DNA of 64,000 nucleotides, taken from the NCBI GenBank assembly GCA_963580455.1, contig OY756960.1, positions 2,852,001 to 2,916,000 on the forward strand, read 5' to 3'. Both the position numbers and the translations under genes were made by a program. This DNA is from Euonymus europaeus. Its lineage: Eukaryota > Streptophyta > Magnoliopsida > Celastrales > Celastraceae. Below the pieces are notes generated by a model. The model made no database searches, was not told where the DNA came from, and was given only the letters and a program-made list of their open reading frames with translations. Positions 33,996 through 43,720 of this stretch are shown piece by piece; position 1 is the first letter of the stretch; every line of letters begins with the position of its first letter.

Positions 33996-35556
33996 CTAAT
34001 TCTGATCCTTCTTATCAGTTTCCTCTACACTTGAAGCGTGAACTTCCTCACTTTTCTCTTCGACTGTAGGAGCAAGGGGGGCCTCGGCCTCTTTTGTTTC
34101 TCCGGCTGAGACATCTTCCAACTACCAAAACTCGACACAAATTAATATATTCACGTACAGCTATCTCTACAGGTGATGCTAGGAAACAATTACTCTCAAC
34201 AATGAAGAAGAATTTTAAAAGAAACATACCCCCAAATCTCTCAGGCTAGCAGTGACATCTTCTTGTTGCTGTTGGAGAGTGCCCCTCAGTTCTTGAAATT
34301 CCTAAATTTATCCTGCTGTTACTACTGTAACTCTATATTTACATTTCTAAAATACAAAATGAAGCCATAATGAAAACCAGCACTCACTGATCGAAGTTGC
34401 TCCACTTCAGCATTGAGTGATACCTTGAGTTCTGACAGCTCCTGCGTTAAGTATGAAAAAAATTGAGCAAGGACCCCCCCAACACCCAGTATAAAATTAG
34501 TCCCTGGTTCGACATTTTCTGTTGAGATAAATCATGTTTCTCTGGTGTTGTTGATGACAATCAGATCACAAAGGCAATTACAATCAGTGCCCTATGGATC
34601 CAGCGATCCCCTTTATATAGGTGACCCTGCTAATTTTCTACAAAAAATATTTTGAACTCAAATCAAATAAAAGAAATTAGCCAAATATTTGAGATTCTTG
34701 AACAAGATGTTATGCTATACTAAGCTCTTCAGTGCCATTCCCTACATTTCTGTATAAGTGACTACCTAATCTTGGAACATCAAAGCATGCCACATTAGTA
34801 ATCTTAATCCAGTTACGGTAAATCATCACTCAACCTGGACTTATTCTTTCAGCTCGTCACTCAAACTATCCCAATATCAAGTACAATGACGCAAAAAAAA
34901 TGGACTGAAAATGTAACATGATATAAATCAATCCATTTCACCAACCGAAATCCAGAAAGCAGAAGCTGCGTGATGCAATAAAAAATGACTTAGAGAGGGG
35001 GAAATAGTTATTACCTCCCGGTAGACCTTAACTTCAGTGTCTAACTTGAACCTCCAGCTTTGCAAATCCTGCAGAAAAGGTATTATCACAATGAAAGACT
35101 AGGTCTTTACTTCCACACACACGGAGAAACAAGAACCCATGAAGAAAATCAGTGCTTAACTTCACCTGCTTCAAGTTTTGGATTCTAGTAAGCAGCTCCG
35201 ACCTTGAGTCATTTAATTCCTGATGAAAAACACAGCATAACCAATGCATCCAACTAAAAAAACACTATCTAGTACTTAAAATCCACACATTCATTGCCTT
35301 ACAAACCAAAACCACATCAAATTAAAAGAAATGCAGAAAATTACCGCTAGCTTAGAACCCATAGGAGTGATGTTTTCCTTCGTCCGTCCAAAAACAGAAG
35401 AAATTACAGAAAAATGAGTCCATAGTACAGACAAGAAACAGAACTCCAAAGCTAGATCTCAACCCAGAAATATGCAACAAGATCGAAAATAGAGAGTACC
35501 GGGGCCAGAGGAGCATTGACTGGAAGAGAAGGAGTGGTGGCGTCAGAGTTGGCCAT
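33996..35556 (-). CDS. Small coiled-coil protein, seven exons, function unknown
   Basis: Exons on the minus strand: 35500-35556, 35345-35377, 35166-35219, 35015-35068, 34388-34441, 34230-34301 and 33996-34121. All junctions have GT-AG borders and phase 0, giving 149 residues. The N terminus (MANSDATTPSLPVNAPLAPE) is low complexity; residues about 31-108 are charged, heptad-like coiled coil. Three consecutive exons are exactly 54 nt and each encodes an 18-residue helical unit: ELNDSRSELLTRIQNLKQ, DLQSWRFKLDTEVKVYRE and ELSELKVSLNAEVEQLRS. The 72-nt exon EFQELRGTLQQQQEDV... continues the pattern. The C-terminal tail is acidic and disordered. It has no signal peptide, membrane segment or catalytic motif, and I do not recognise a named family. 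The acceptor of exon 2 (AAG|GAAAAC) is the least certain junction. Confidence 0.8.
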
Positions 35557-36889
35557 TCGATGCCGGGATAAGATCGACTGAAACTGAAAGAGCTTTCAAG
35601 TGCTTTTGGATTTGGGTTTTTTGTTTAAATCATAAAAATAGGAGCTAGGAAGAGGAAAATCAACAAGCCGACGAGGTGAAGATTTTGAATTTTTTTTGAG
35701 TTCTTGTTTGGGCGGGATCAGAGACAAGGACCGTCCAGAAGAAGACGGAGAGAGAAATACGATTCGTGATTTGGGCTTGTGTTACATAGACTCTCTGGGC
35801 TTTCTGGTTGGGTATATAAATTTGGGCCAGCAATTGGCCCATAAAACAATGAGATTTTAGGCTACCCATTATTTCCAGCACTTAAAGATTGAAATTATGT
35901 GGCCCAACTGGGCCCAAAAGAAGTGGACCAGACCAAAACAAAGGGGGAAATCAGATGATAGACATGCCTACAAATGGAATGAAATTTTGGCTTGCAGAGC
36001 TCTTGCTTAAAGCAAAACACCCCGGGCGCACATCTAGTGTCGGAGTAGAAATGGTCAGTTAGGGTCGATTTTTTCGATTTTTTACATTAATTTAACCTAT
36101 CTAACCTTTGATTATCAACCGTTATTGATAAGTTATGGTCGATTCAATTAAAGAAATATGTAAAGAAAAATAAAAAAACTGACTAATCGACTCCTTAAAA
36201 AGTCATGCGCAAGCTGCAAAAATAAAATATTTGCAGACTACATTTCAAGGATATAAAAAGAAAGATTGCAACTGAAACAAATTCAAGCTTGGAACAAAAT
36301 CTCCTATATAAATGAATCAATCACAGACATAACACTCTTAATTCTTAAACAAGTCAATCACCAAAGTTGATTCTCATATCACTAGAGTTAGGAGTTACCC
36401 ATTTTAGACAGCTAAGTTGAACCCAAACTCGATTCAAACAGAGATCCTATTTGGGATCGAACCACAGAAACTCCGCAAGCATATGCCTTTGGCCGAAACT
36501 GGTAACTGGATCGGTTATCCCATTTTTGGTTCCAAAGTTTGGATGATCCTAAATTCGTAATCAGAGCATCATAATTATCACCACATGCATCATAACATAC
36601 CACAACTATTACTCCCAACGGTTTAAATTTCAAAAGATTCAAGAAAAAACTTCAATTCAATGCAACACCTATTACCACCCCGCAAACCCGAGGTCTTCTC
36701 TTCATAATTCATCCTCCATCCTTAGATACTCCCCAATATCAACTTGATATAAGATAAAGATTCCATTAGGCTCCACCTAGTCATTCTATTATTTTTTATA
36801 TTCTAATTAATTATTCTACTTTTTAATCAATGTTTTGAGTATTTATTTGATTTTATGATTTTATTCTAATTAATTATTAATTTGTTAAA
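35557..36889. other. Intergenic spacer
   Basis: Upstream region of the coiled-coil gene, then unique-looking AT-rich DNA. No gene, RNA or clear transposon end is seen. Confidence 0.5.
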
Positions 36890-37073
36890 GTTTAATGAAT
36901 TCGTTTATCTTAAAGTTTAACACTTATTGTTTAGGTTACAACATGAAAATTTGATACACGAACCTATTAGGGTAAAACGAATTCATTCTCCTTAGGGTTT
37001 AACATTTATTGTTTAAGTTACAACATGTAAATTCGAAATATAAGATCGTTAGGGTTTAACAAATTTGTTCTCC
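36890..37073. repeat. Copies of the 84-bp repeat family, inverse orientation
   Basis: TTAACACTTATTGTTTAGGT at about 36918 and TTAACATTTATTGTTTAAGT at about 37000 lie roughly 82 bp apart, with CTTAGGGTTTAAC and GTTAGGGTTTAAC between. These are the reverse complement of the array at 26757. The array is cut by two MITEs (37074-37669) and appears to resume at 37672. Confidence 0.7.
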
Positions 37074-37380
37074 TTGTGTTTGGAAGGAGGTTTGGGGAGC
37101 TGAGGTTTCGGAGAGTTTTAAGAAATGAGGTTTTAAGAGGTTTTATAAAATCTCATGAAACCTTGTTTGCTAGGAGGTTTCAAAAAAGAAGTTTCGTGAG
37201 GTTTTTTAAGTTGGGCATGAGGTTATTTTTGTCTTTTCACTTTTATTTTATAATAAAACCTCCCCAAATCCTCAAATTTGAGATGTAGGTTTTAGGAGAT
37301 TTTGCGAAACCTAACGAAACTTCTTACCAAACAGGGTTTCGTTAAAAACGAAATCTTTCCAAACCTCCTTCCAAACACAA
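37074..37380. mobile_element. MITE with TTGTGTTTGGAAGG termini
   Basis: TTGTGTTTGGAAGGAGGTTT at the left is matched by the reverse complement of AAACCTCCTTCCAAACACAA at the right: 20 perfect terminal bases. It is 307 bp with no coding content. The target duplication is unclear (perhaps CCTT), so the superfamily is unassigned. Confidence 0.8.
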
Positions 37381-37392
37381 CCTTAAAATTTA

Positions 37393-37669
37393 CTCCCTTC
37401 GTTTCAAAATATATGTCGTTTAAGGTTTTGACACAAGAATTAAGAAAGTTATTAAATAACCTTAATATTAGTAAAAAATAAATGTGTTAGACAAAAATAC
37501 CCTTATTAATTACTCTCATTTTTTACAATCTTCCATTTACTTTTGCTTTTCACGATAAGGGTAAATTTGTCAAAAAATATATTAATTATGCTTTGGAATC
37601 ATAAAGAGACATATATTTTGAAACAAAACTAAATCCCTAAAGCGACAGATATTTTGAAACAGAGGGAGT
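37393..37669. mobile_element. Stowaway-like MITE
   Basis: Ends CTCCCTTCGTTTCAAAATAT and TATTTTGAAACAGAGGGAG are inverted repeats flanked by TA at 37391-37392 and 37670-37671. The interior has a subterminal inverted repeat around GTCGTTTAAGG. 277 bp, non-autonomous. Confidence 0.85.
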
Positions 37670-37756
37670 AACATTTATTGTTTATAGATATAAGCTATCA
37701 TAGACTCATAAAATATGGACTATTTATCATTACTCTTCCCAAAATTGCTTGACCAT

Positions 37757-38506
37757 TGTAGATGCCCGAAATCCACAATCACTAAGCACGAAGACTTAGA
37801 CTTTAAAGTGGGCACTGGTAACTTTCAAATCGCCTATATTGCTCTGGCTCCTGCACAAATCTCCAACAGAAGAACCGTGAGAAGCCCAAAGGCCGGATTT
37901 GGTAGAATCGATTGTTGGGGCTCCGACGATCGAGTTAGTCCTTTGGTTGAAAAGACAGTGATTCTGGTATATCGAGAGAGAGAGAGAGAGAGAGGGGCCT
38001 TTCTTTCAATCAGTGTAGGTCTCGAAGAAGCCGAAAAGGAATCCATTTTTCTTCTGTTCGTCCCCTTATTTATAGTCTTTTCTCTGCTTTAAATTCATGT
38101 GGAAACATTAAATGAAAATGTAGTTGGTACCTGCAGTCTGACAAGTACGCCAGACTGACTATCTTGGTAAACCGAATGTAATGGGCACAACACGTGATTT
38201 TGTACCGTCTGATAGTCAGACTGACTACCTAGGTAAGATAAATGTACCTCTTGGCGCTCTTAATAAGACGGTAGGATGGCGATCTCCGTGCTTCCTTTGA
38301 TCATTGAGGGTCTTTGCTAGATGAGCTCTAGTTCATGGAGCTCCAATCCAAGTGAGCTCTAGTGTTCTTGAGACTCCTCTTTTGGGCTTCGGGTCCATTG
38401 GGCCAGAATTGAAGTTGTGCCTTGACTTGGTCAAAGCTGACTGGATCTCAGATTGGTCAAACGCTGATTGACTATCAACTTTGTTTGAAACAGTGCGCTG
38501 AGCCCA
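37757..38506 (-). repeat. 3' LTR of the Tat-like element
   Basis: Aligns along its length with 42382-43119, with roughly 20-25 visible differences plus a longer (GA)n run, so the copies are about 97 percent alike by eye. On the minus strand it begins TGGGCTCAGCG and ends CATCTACA. Confidence 0.88.
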
Positions 38507-38619
38507 ATTTTGGTCACTACAGCTTGTCTCTCACTCCTTGACATAAGTTTTAACTTAGTCCAAGAAGTAGAACTTGAGTACCTGCCTATTATAAGTTACA
38601 TTTACAAAAATTTGGATTG

Positions 38620-38890
38620 CCCAGTGGCGAATTTCTAGCAATTGAACCGAATGATAGTTGGCAAGTAGTCGAGCTGCCAAGTGGCGATCTGCATTACAAA
38701 AGATAACAAAAAGGGAGCTGCTTGATTTAAACTGCCAAGAGGCGAGCTGTGTAATGATTTGATTACTATTTGAGCTGCCAAGAGGCGAGCTGCTAGATAT
38801 ATGCTGCCAAGAGGCGAGCTGCTAGATATATGCTGCCAAGTGGCGAGCTGCTAGATATAAGCTGCTAAGAGGCGAACTGTGTAATGACTT
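38620..38890. repeat. Minisatellite in the 3' non-coding part of the retrotransposon
   Basis: Repeated CTGCCAAGAGGCGAGCTG variants, several spaced by CTAGATATATG (period about 29 bp near 38770-38860). Tandem repeats between pol and 3' LTR are typical of the Tat/Ogre group. Confidence 0.75.
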
Positions 38891-39159
38891 TGATCATTAT
38901 TTGTTTATTTATCGTTATTATTATTATTATTATTATTTTTCTACCTTATAGTGTATAAAAAGGATGGCTCCATTAAATGGGTAGTTTTGGCCGAACTTAT
39001 ATTTATAGCCCTCAAACAGCTCCAGCACAACATGTACAAATAGCTATTATAAAGGTAGCTCCAGCGCAACATATAAAGCTTTTAAATGAGGAGCTCCAGA
39101 TCGACATGTATAGTAGGCTACTAAAATAGGTAGCTCCAGCACCACCTAATAAAGTATCT

Positions 39160-40205
39160 CTAGTACATAGGTTGCTGTGGCACAACATATGGTGTCATGA
39201 AATATTTCCAGCACATCATAATGGGACAACTTATTAATAAGATAGTTTCAGTCATATGTATTAGGGTTCTCACAAGTATGGGGGAGTAATGTTGTGCCAC
39301 TGAGCGGATCTGATCTAGGTTGGCCTCAATACCTCTTTGTGTGACAAGATAACCCAAAAACTTCCCGGAGGTCACGCCAAAAGAGCATTTCGCCGGGTTA
39401 AGCTTCATGTTGTACTTCAAGAGCAATTCAAAAGCTTGCTGCAAATGCTCAAGGTGCTGAGTAGCCTTAAGAGACTTTACCAACATGTCATCTATATACA
39501 CCTCCATAGTGTCCCCTAACAATCCAACAAACATTTTATTTACCAATCTCTGGTAGGTCGAGCCCGCATTCTTCAGGCCAAATGACATCACCTTATAACA
39601 CTAAATGCCCCTCTCTGTCATGAACGCAGTACTTTTCTGGTCACCTGGATGCATTAAAATCTGGTTGTATCCCGAATAAGCATCCATGAAGGAGAGGAGC
39701 TCATGCCCTGAAGTAGCATCTACCATCATGTCTATGTGAGGTAGTGGGAAAGGATCTTTTGGACAAGCCTTATTGAGATTCGTAAAATCAATGCAAACCC
39801 TCCATTTTCCATTCTTCTTCTTCACGACTACTACATTAGCAAGCCAGTTCGGATATTGTACTTCCCTTATGAAACCATTTTCCATCAACTTCTCCACCTC
39901 CACATTAATCACCTGGTTTCTTTCTGGTGCAAACTTTCTTCTTTTCTGGCGAACTGAATGGTGGTTGGGATCAATCTTCAGTTTATGGAAAGCTACTACA
40001 GGATCAATGCCAATCATGTCAGCATGAGACCATGCGAAACAATGTTGATGTTTGGCCAAAAAATCTACAATTTGCTGCTTTTGTCATGGCTCTAGACGTG
40101 CTCCAACGAAAACTCTTCTATCAGAGAACTCCGAGGAAATTTCTACTTCATCTAGTTCTTCCATCTCCGGTTCATTAGCTGAGTAGCTGGAGCTCCCACA
40201 CTGTA
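39160..40205 (-). pseudogene. Truncated reverse transcriptase region of the Tat-like element
   Basis: The frames give FAWSHADMIGIDPVVAFHKL, KKNGKWRVCIDFTNLNKACP, ELLSFMDAYSGYNQILMHPG, a stop at the start of the MSFGLKNAGSTYQRLVNKMF block (TAG where Tyr is expected, near 39601), VYIDDMLVKS (catalytic YxDD intact) and FLGYLVTQRGIEANLDQI. The region upstream at 40060-40200 has further stops. Everything beyond RT is deleted. Confidence 0.85.
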
Positions 40206-40209
40206 ATTG

Positions 40210-42312
40210 CTATGCTGATTCTGCAGGTTTCTTCATAGAGTTCTTATAACAATTCCTAGCAGCAACCTGCTCGCCCAAGACCTCCACCACGCCAGTACTG
40301 GTTGGAAACTTCAATACTTGATGGTAAGTAGACTGTACTGCCCTCATCTCATGGATCCATGAGCGACCAACTATCATATTGTAAGCGGAAGGACAGTCTA
40401 CAACCACAAACTTCGTCTGAGTGTTTATTCCTCCAACATAGATTGGCAACGCAATCTCTCCCACAGAGAACTTTGACTCGCCACTGAACCCATATAACAC
40501 CGTTGGCTGTCTGACAATATGATCCTCATCAATCCCCATCGACTTCATTAAGCTCAAGAACAATATATTGGCAGAACTGCCACCGTCGACCAAGATTCTC
40601 TTCACATGAATATTGGCAACCTGAAGGGTCACTACGAGGGCATCATGGTGTGGGTGAAGTAGGCGAGTAGCTTCATTATTAACAAAGGTCATCACCTTAT
40701 TTGTGGCAGTAGTCAAACACTGTCCCATTCTGCATTCAGGATTTACAGCTTCCCTGGCCCTTCGGTGGGCTGCGGAGTGAGAGACTCCACTGATCTCTGA
40801 ACCTCCAGATATTACATGCACAGTGGGAAGACCGTCGGCTTGCTTGGTCTCGAGCTCGACACCCTTTGCGTATCCGGCTTTTCCCTTTTCAGTTAACAAT
40901 TCCCTAATATGCCCTCTTTTTAGCAGCTCGGCGACCTCAATTCTTAGTGAATTACAGTCCACCGTGTTGTGCCCATGATTGCGATGGTAATCGCACCACT
41001 TGGAGGTGTCTACATTGAGAAACTCCGGCTTCCTTGGCCATCGGACAACGTCTCCCATAGCCTTCATCACTGTCACCACCTCATGTGGTTTTATGTTAAG
41101 GGAATAGTTTGGAGCCTTTCTCTGAAAATCTCGTCTAGGTCCTCCTCGCCCATACATGTTTGGGCTACCTCGAGTCTCTTGAGGGCTCGTCTTCTCCTCT
41201 GTCGGCCGTGCTCGCTTATCTCCTTTATCGCCACTCGAGGCTTTGGGTACCAACCTCCTAGAGTCTTCTTCCCATCGAATTTGAACAGTGGCTCTACGAG
41301 TGGCTTCTTCCATTGTTTGACAGTCATACTTTGTCAACTCCTCATATAAACCAGTATCCACTAGAACCCTATTTTTGAAGGCACGTAGTGCTGTCCCCGG
41401 ATTACAGTTGGGAATGGAAACTCTCTCATTGTTATACCTCCTGAGAAAACTCTTGGTTGACTCCCCAGGAGCTTGCTGGATTTTGTACAATTCGTCCGAG
41501 GACTTTTGTATCTCTTTGCTGCTGGCAAAGTGCAGAAGAAAAACATCCACCATCTGAGCAAAAGTGAAGATGCTACTATCGGGTAGACCAATAAACCATT
41601 GAAGCACTGCTCCAGCCAAGCTTGAGCCGAAACCCTTGCACATGCACGCTTCTCTGAGATGCTGAGGGATTGCCGTGGCGAGCATTTTTTGTTTGTAATG
41701 GGCCACATGCTCTTCTGGGTCTGAGACTCCATTGTACAATCTCATTGTGGGGACCATAAACCTAGGCGGTAACTTTGCAGAGGCGATGTGCTCCGCAAAG
41801 GGAGAGTCTGCATAACATGTGGGGGGAGTTCTTTTCAAAGGAGCTGCTATCCCAGGAACTTTGTTCATCGTAGTCTCCATCTCGTTTAGGCGACGAATGA
41901 ATTCGTTCTCATTATTTTCACCTCCTACGGTCTGACAAGGAGGAGGGAACGTCGGAGGTTGATCTAGCCCATCGCCACCATCGTCTTATGGATCAATCTC
42001 CCGAGAATGTGGGGGAGTATGCCCCCTTTGGAAAGAAGTGCCTCCAGAGACGTAGCGGCTACGAAGGAAAGGACTCTGAAGGGGAATAGTGTTTCTAGCA
42101 GAGATTTGCTCTGGAGTAAGCAATGAGGGCATATGAGTTATTGGGGACTTGTCAGCTCTAGCACGTTCTGTCATTGCTACAGCTCGTTCATCCCTGAGCT
42201 TGTTATTCTCCACTTCCACAAGTTCCAAACGGGTTGTAGTCTTATGGAGCTCTTCTCTTATTGCCGTTAACTGAGCCATGATCTCCGCCACGTAGGTAGG
42301 CGTTTCAAACAT
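40210..42312 (-). pseudogene. gag-protease region of the Tat-like element
   Basis: Gag begins MFETPTYVAEIMAQLTAIRE at 42312 with a coiled-coil stretch. It is interrupted by TAA at about 41986-41988 and continues as a 556-codon frame from 41880. In order: retrotransposon gag domain (YNGVSDPEEHVAHYKQKM, SSLAGAVLQWFIGLPDSSI), a basic linker, zinc finger CDYHRNHGHNTVDC, and a retropepsin-like domain with LVDGGSSANIL. One in-frame stop and the missing downstream frame separate it from a complete protein. Confidence 0.87.
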
Positions 42313-42381
42313 GATTGATAACTTACAAAATAAGGTTTTTGCTGTAGCAAAATTACCAGGGCCCCACGGTGGGCGCCAAAT

Positions 42382-43119
42382 TGTAGATGCCCGAAATCCA
42401 CAATCACTAAGCACGAAGACTTAGACTTTAAAGTGGGCACTGGTAACTTTCAAATCGCCTATATTGCTCTGGCTCTTGCACAAATCTCCAACAGAAGAAC
42501 CGTGAGAAGCCCAAAGACTGGATTTGGTAGAATCCGTTGGGGGCTCCGACGATCAAGTTAGTCCTTTGGTTGAAAAGACAGTGATTCTGGTATATCGAGA
42601 GAGAGAGGGGCCTTTCTTTCAATCAGTGTAGGTCTCGAAGAAGCCGAAAAGGAATCCCTTTTTCTTTTGTTCGTCCCCTTATTTATAGTCTTTTCTCTGC
42701 TTTAAATTCATGTGGAAACACTAAATGAAAATGTAGTTGGTACCTGCAGTCTGACAAGTACGCCAGACTGACTATCTTGGTAAACTGAATGTAATGGGCA
42801 CAACACGTGATTATGTACAGTCTGATAGTCAGACTGACTACCTAGGTAAGATAAATGTACCTCTTGACGCTCTTAATAAGACGGTAGGATGGCGATCTCT
42901 GTGCTTCCTTTGATCATTGAGGGTCTTCGCTAGATGAGCTCTAGTTCATGGAGCTCCGGTCCAAGTGAGCTCTAGTGTTCTTGAGACTCCTCTTTTGGGC
43001 TGCAGGTCCATTGGGTCAGAATTGAAGTTGTGCCTTGACTTGGTCAAAACTGACTGAATCTCAGATTGGTCAAACGCTGATTGACTATCAACTTTGTTTG
43101 AAACGGTGCGCTCAGCTCA
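42382..43119 (-). repeat. 5' LTR of the Tat-like element
   Basis: 738-bp partner of 37757-38506. It is directly followed, on the minus strand, by ATTTGGCGCCCACCGTGGG, the expected position of the primer-binding site. Confidence 0.88.
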
Positions 43120-43457
43120 CGGACTAAGTTTTTTGATTGACTTGCTATTAAAATTGTCAAATTGAAATCGCTCTTTGATAAGTGAGTAGCATAAAGCCTG
43201 CCAAAAAGCAATGGTCGACTTTGTCGGGTTCAACATTATAAAATTATAATTTTTAATTTTTTTTGAAAAATATAAAATATTGTTTAAATTGGACACCGCG
43301 TAAATTGCTGAATACCCGATTGCAGAGTTTATCCTTGAAAATATCTCTGGAAGTCTGAAAAGGGAAGCTCAATATCTCCCTGAAAATCATATGAGGCGGC
43401 AAAAACCCGCATTCCCTCTTATCCTTCTGCTTCTTCTCTCTCCATTTAAGTCCTTCA

Positions 43458-43708
43458 ATGGCTACTTGTCCCCGCCTTCTGTCCGGGTATGCACAATTCT
43501 TTTCCTGACGCTTGTGTCTTCATACTAATCGTTGTAATTACGTTTTTGATCTCTGATTTTTGAAGTCGTGCCCGAGAGCTCAAAATCTATCGAAATTCGT
43601 TTGTAGTTTTGGATTTTGATCTTGTCGCATTATTTAACATTTGATTCATTGTCAACTAGTTCGTGAACTGGCATTAATTGCTCAGGTTGTAGCGTTTCCT
43701 GAGAGAGG
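43458..43708 (+). promoter_or_regulatory. Short upstream ORF spanning leader exons of carrier copy 1
   Basis: An ATG at 43458 in the first leader exon (ends 43486, donor GTATGC) reads through the splice to exon 2 (starts 43686) as MATCPRLLSGL and stops, before the carrier ATG at 43721. Copy 2 has a matching 11-codon frame from 50617 (MASCSCALSRL) with the same splice position. A role in restraining translation is inferred. Confidence 0.5.
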
Positions 43709-43720
43709 GATTATTTGGAT

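Larger units (their letters stand above)
37757..43119 (-). mobile_element. Defective Ty3/gypsy (Tat/Retand-like) LTR retrotransposon
   Basis: Two long terminal repeats frame a 5.4-kb element reading on the minus strand: 5' LTR 42382-43119, gag-protease 40210-42312, partial pol about 39200-40200, 3' non-coding repeats, 3' LTR 37757-38506. The lineage is suggested by the gag zinc finger spacing CDYHRNHGHNTVDC, the protease signature LVDGGSSANIL and the RT motif VYIDDMLVKS. Downstream of RT the frame breaks after NLDQIRSVAQH; RNase H and integrase are absent. The sequence next to the 5' LTR (TGGCGCCCACCGTGGGGC on the minus strand) fits a primer-binding region. Flanks ACCAT and CGGAC are not a target duplication. 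It cannot move by itself, but gag and LTRs could be mobilised in trans. Confidence 0.88.

Noticed and set aside
38620..38890. CRISPR-like array
   Set aside because: Spacing is irregular, units are continuous variants and the region is the 3' non-coding part of a plant LTR retrotransposon.
37757..43119. Endogenous pararetrovirus
   Set aside because: Paired LTRs, a primer-binding region and Gag-protease-RT order with no movement protein support a Ty3/gypsy retrotransposon.
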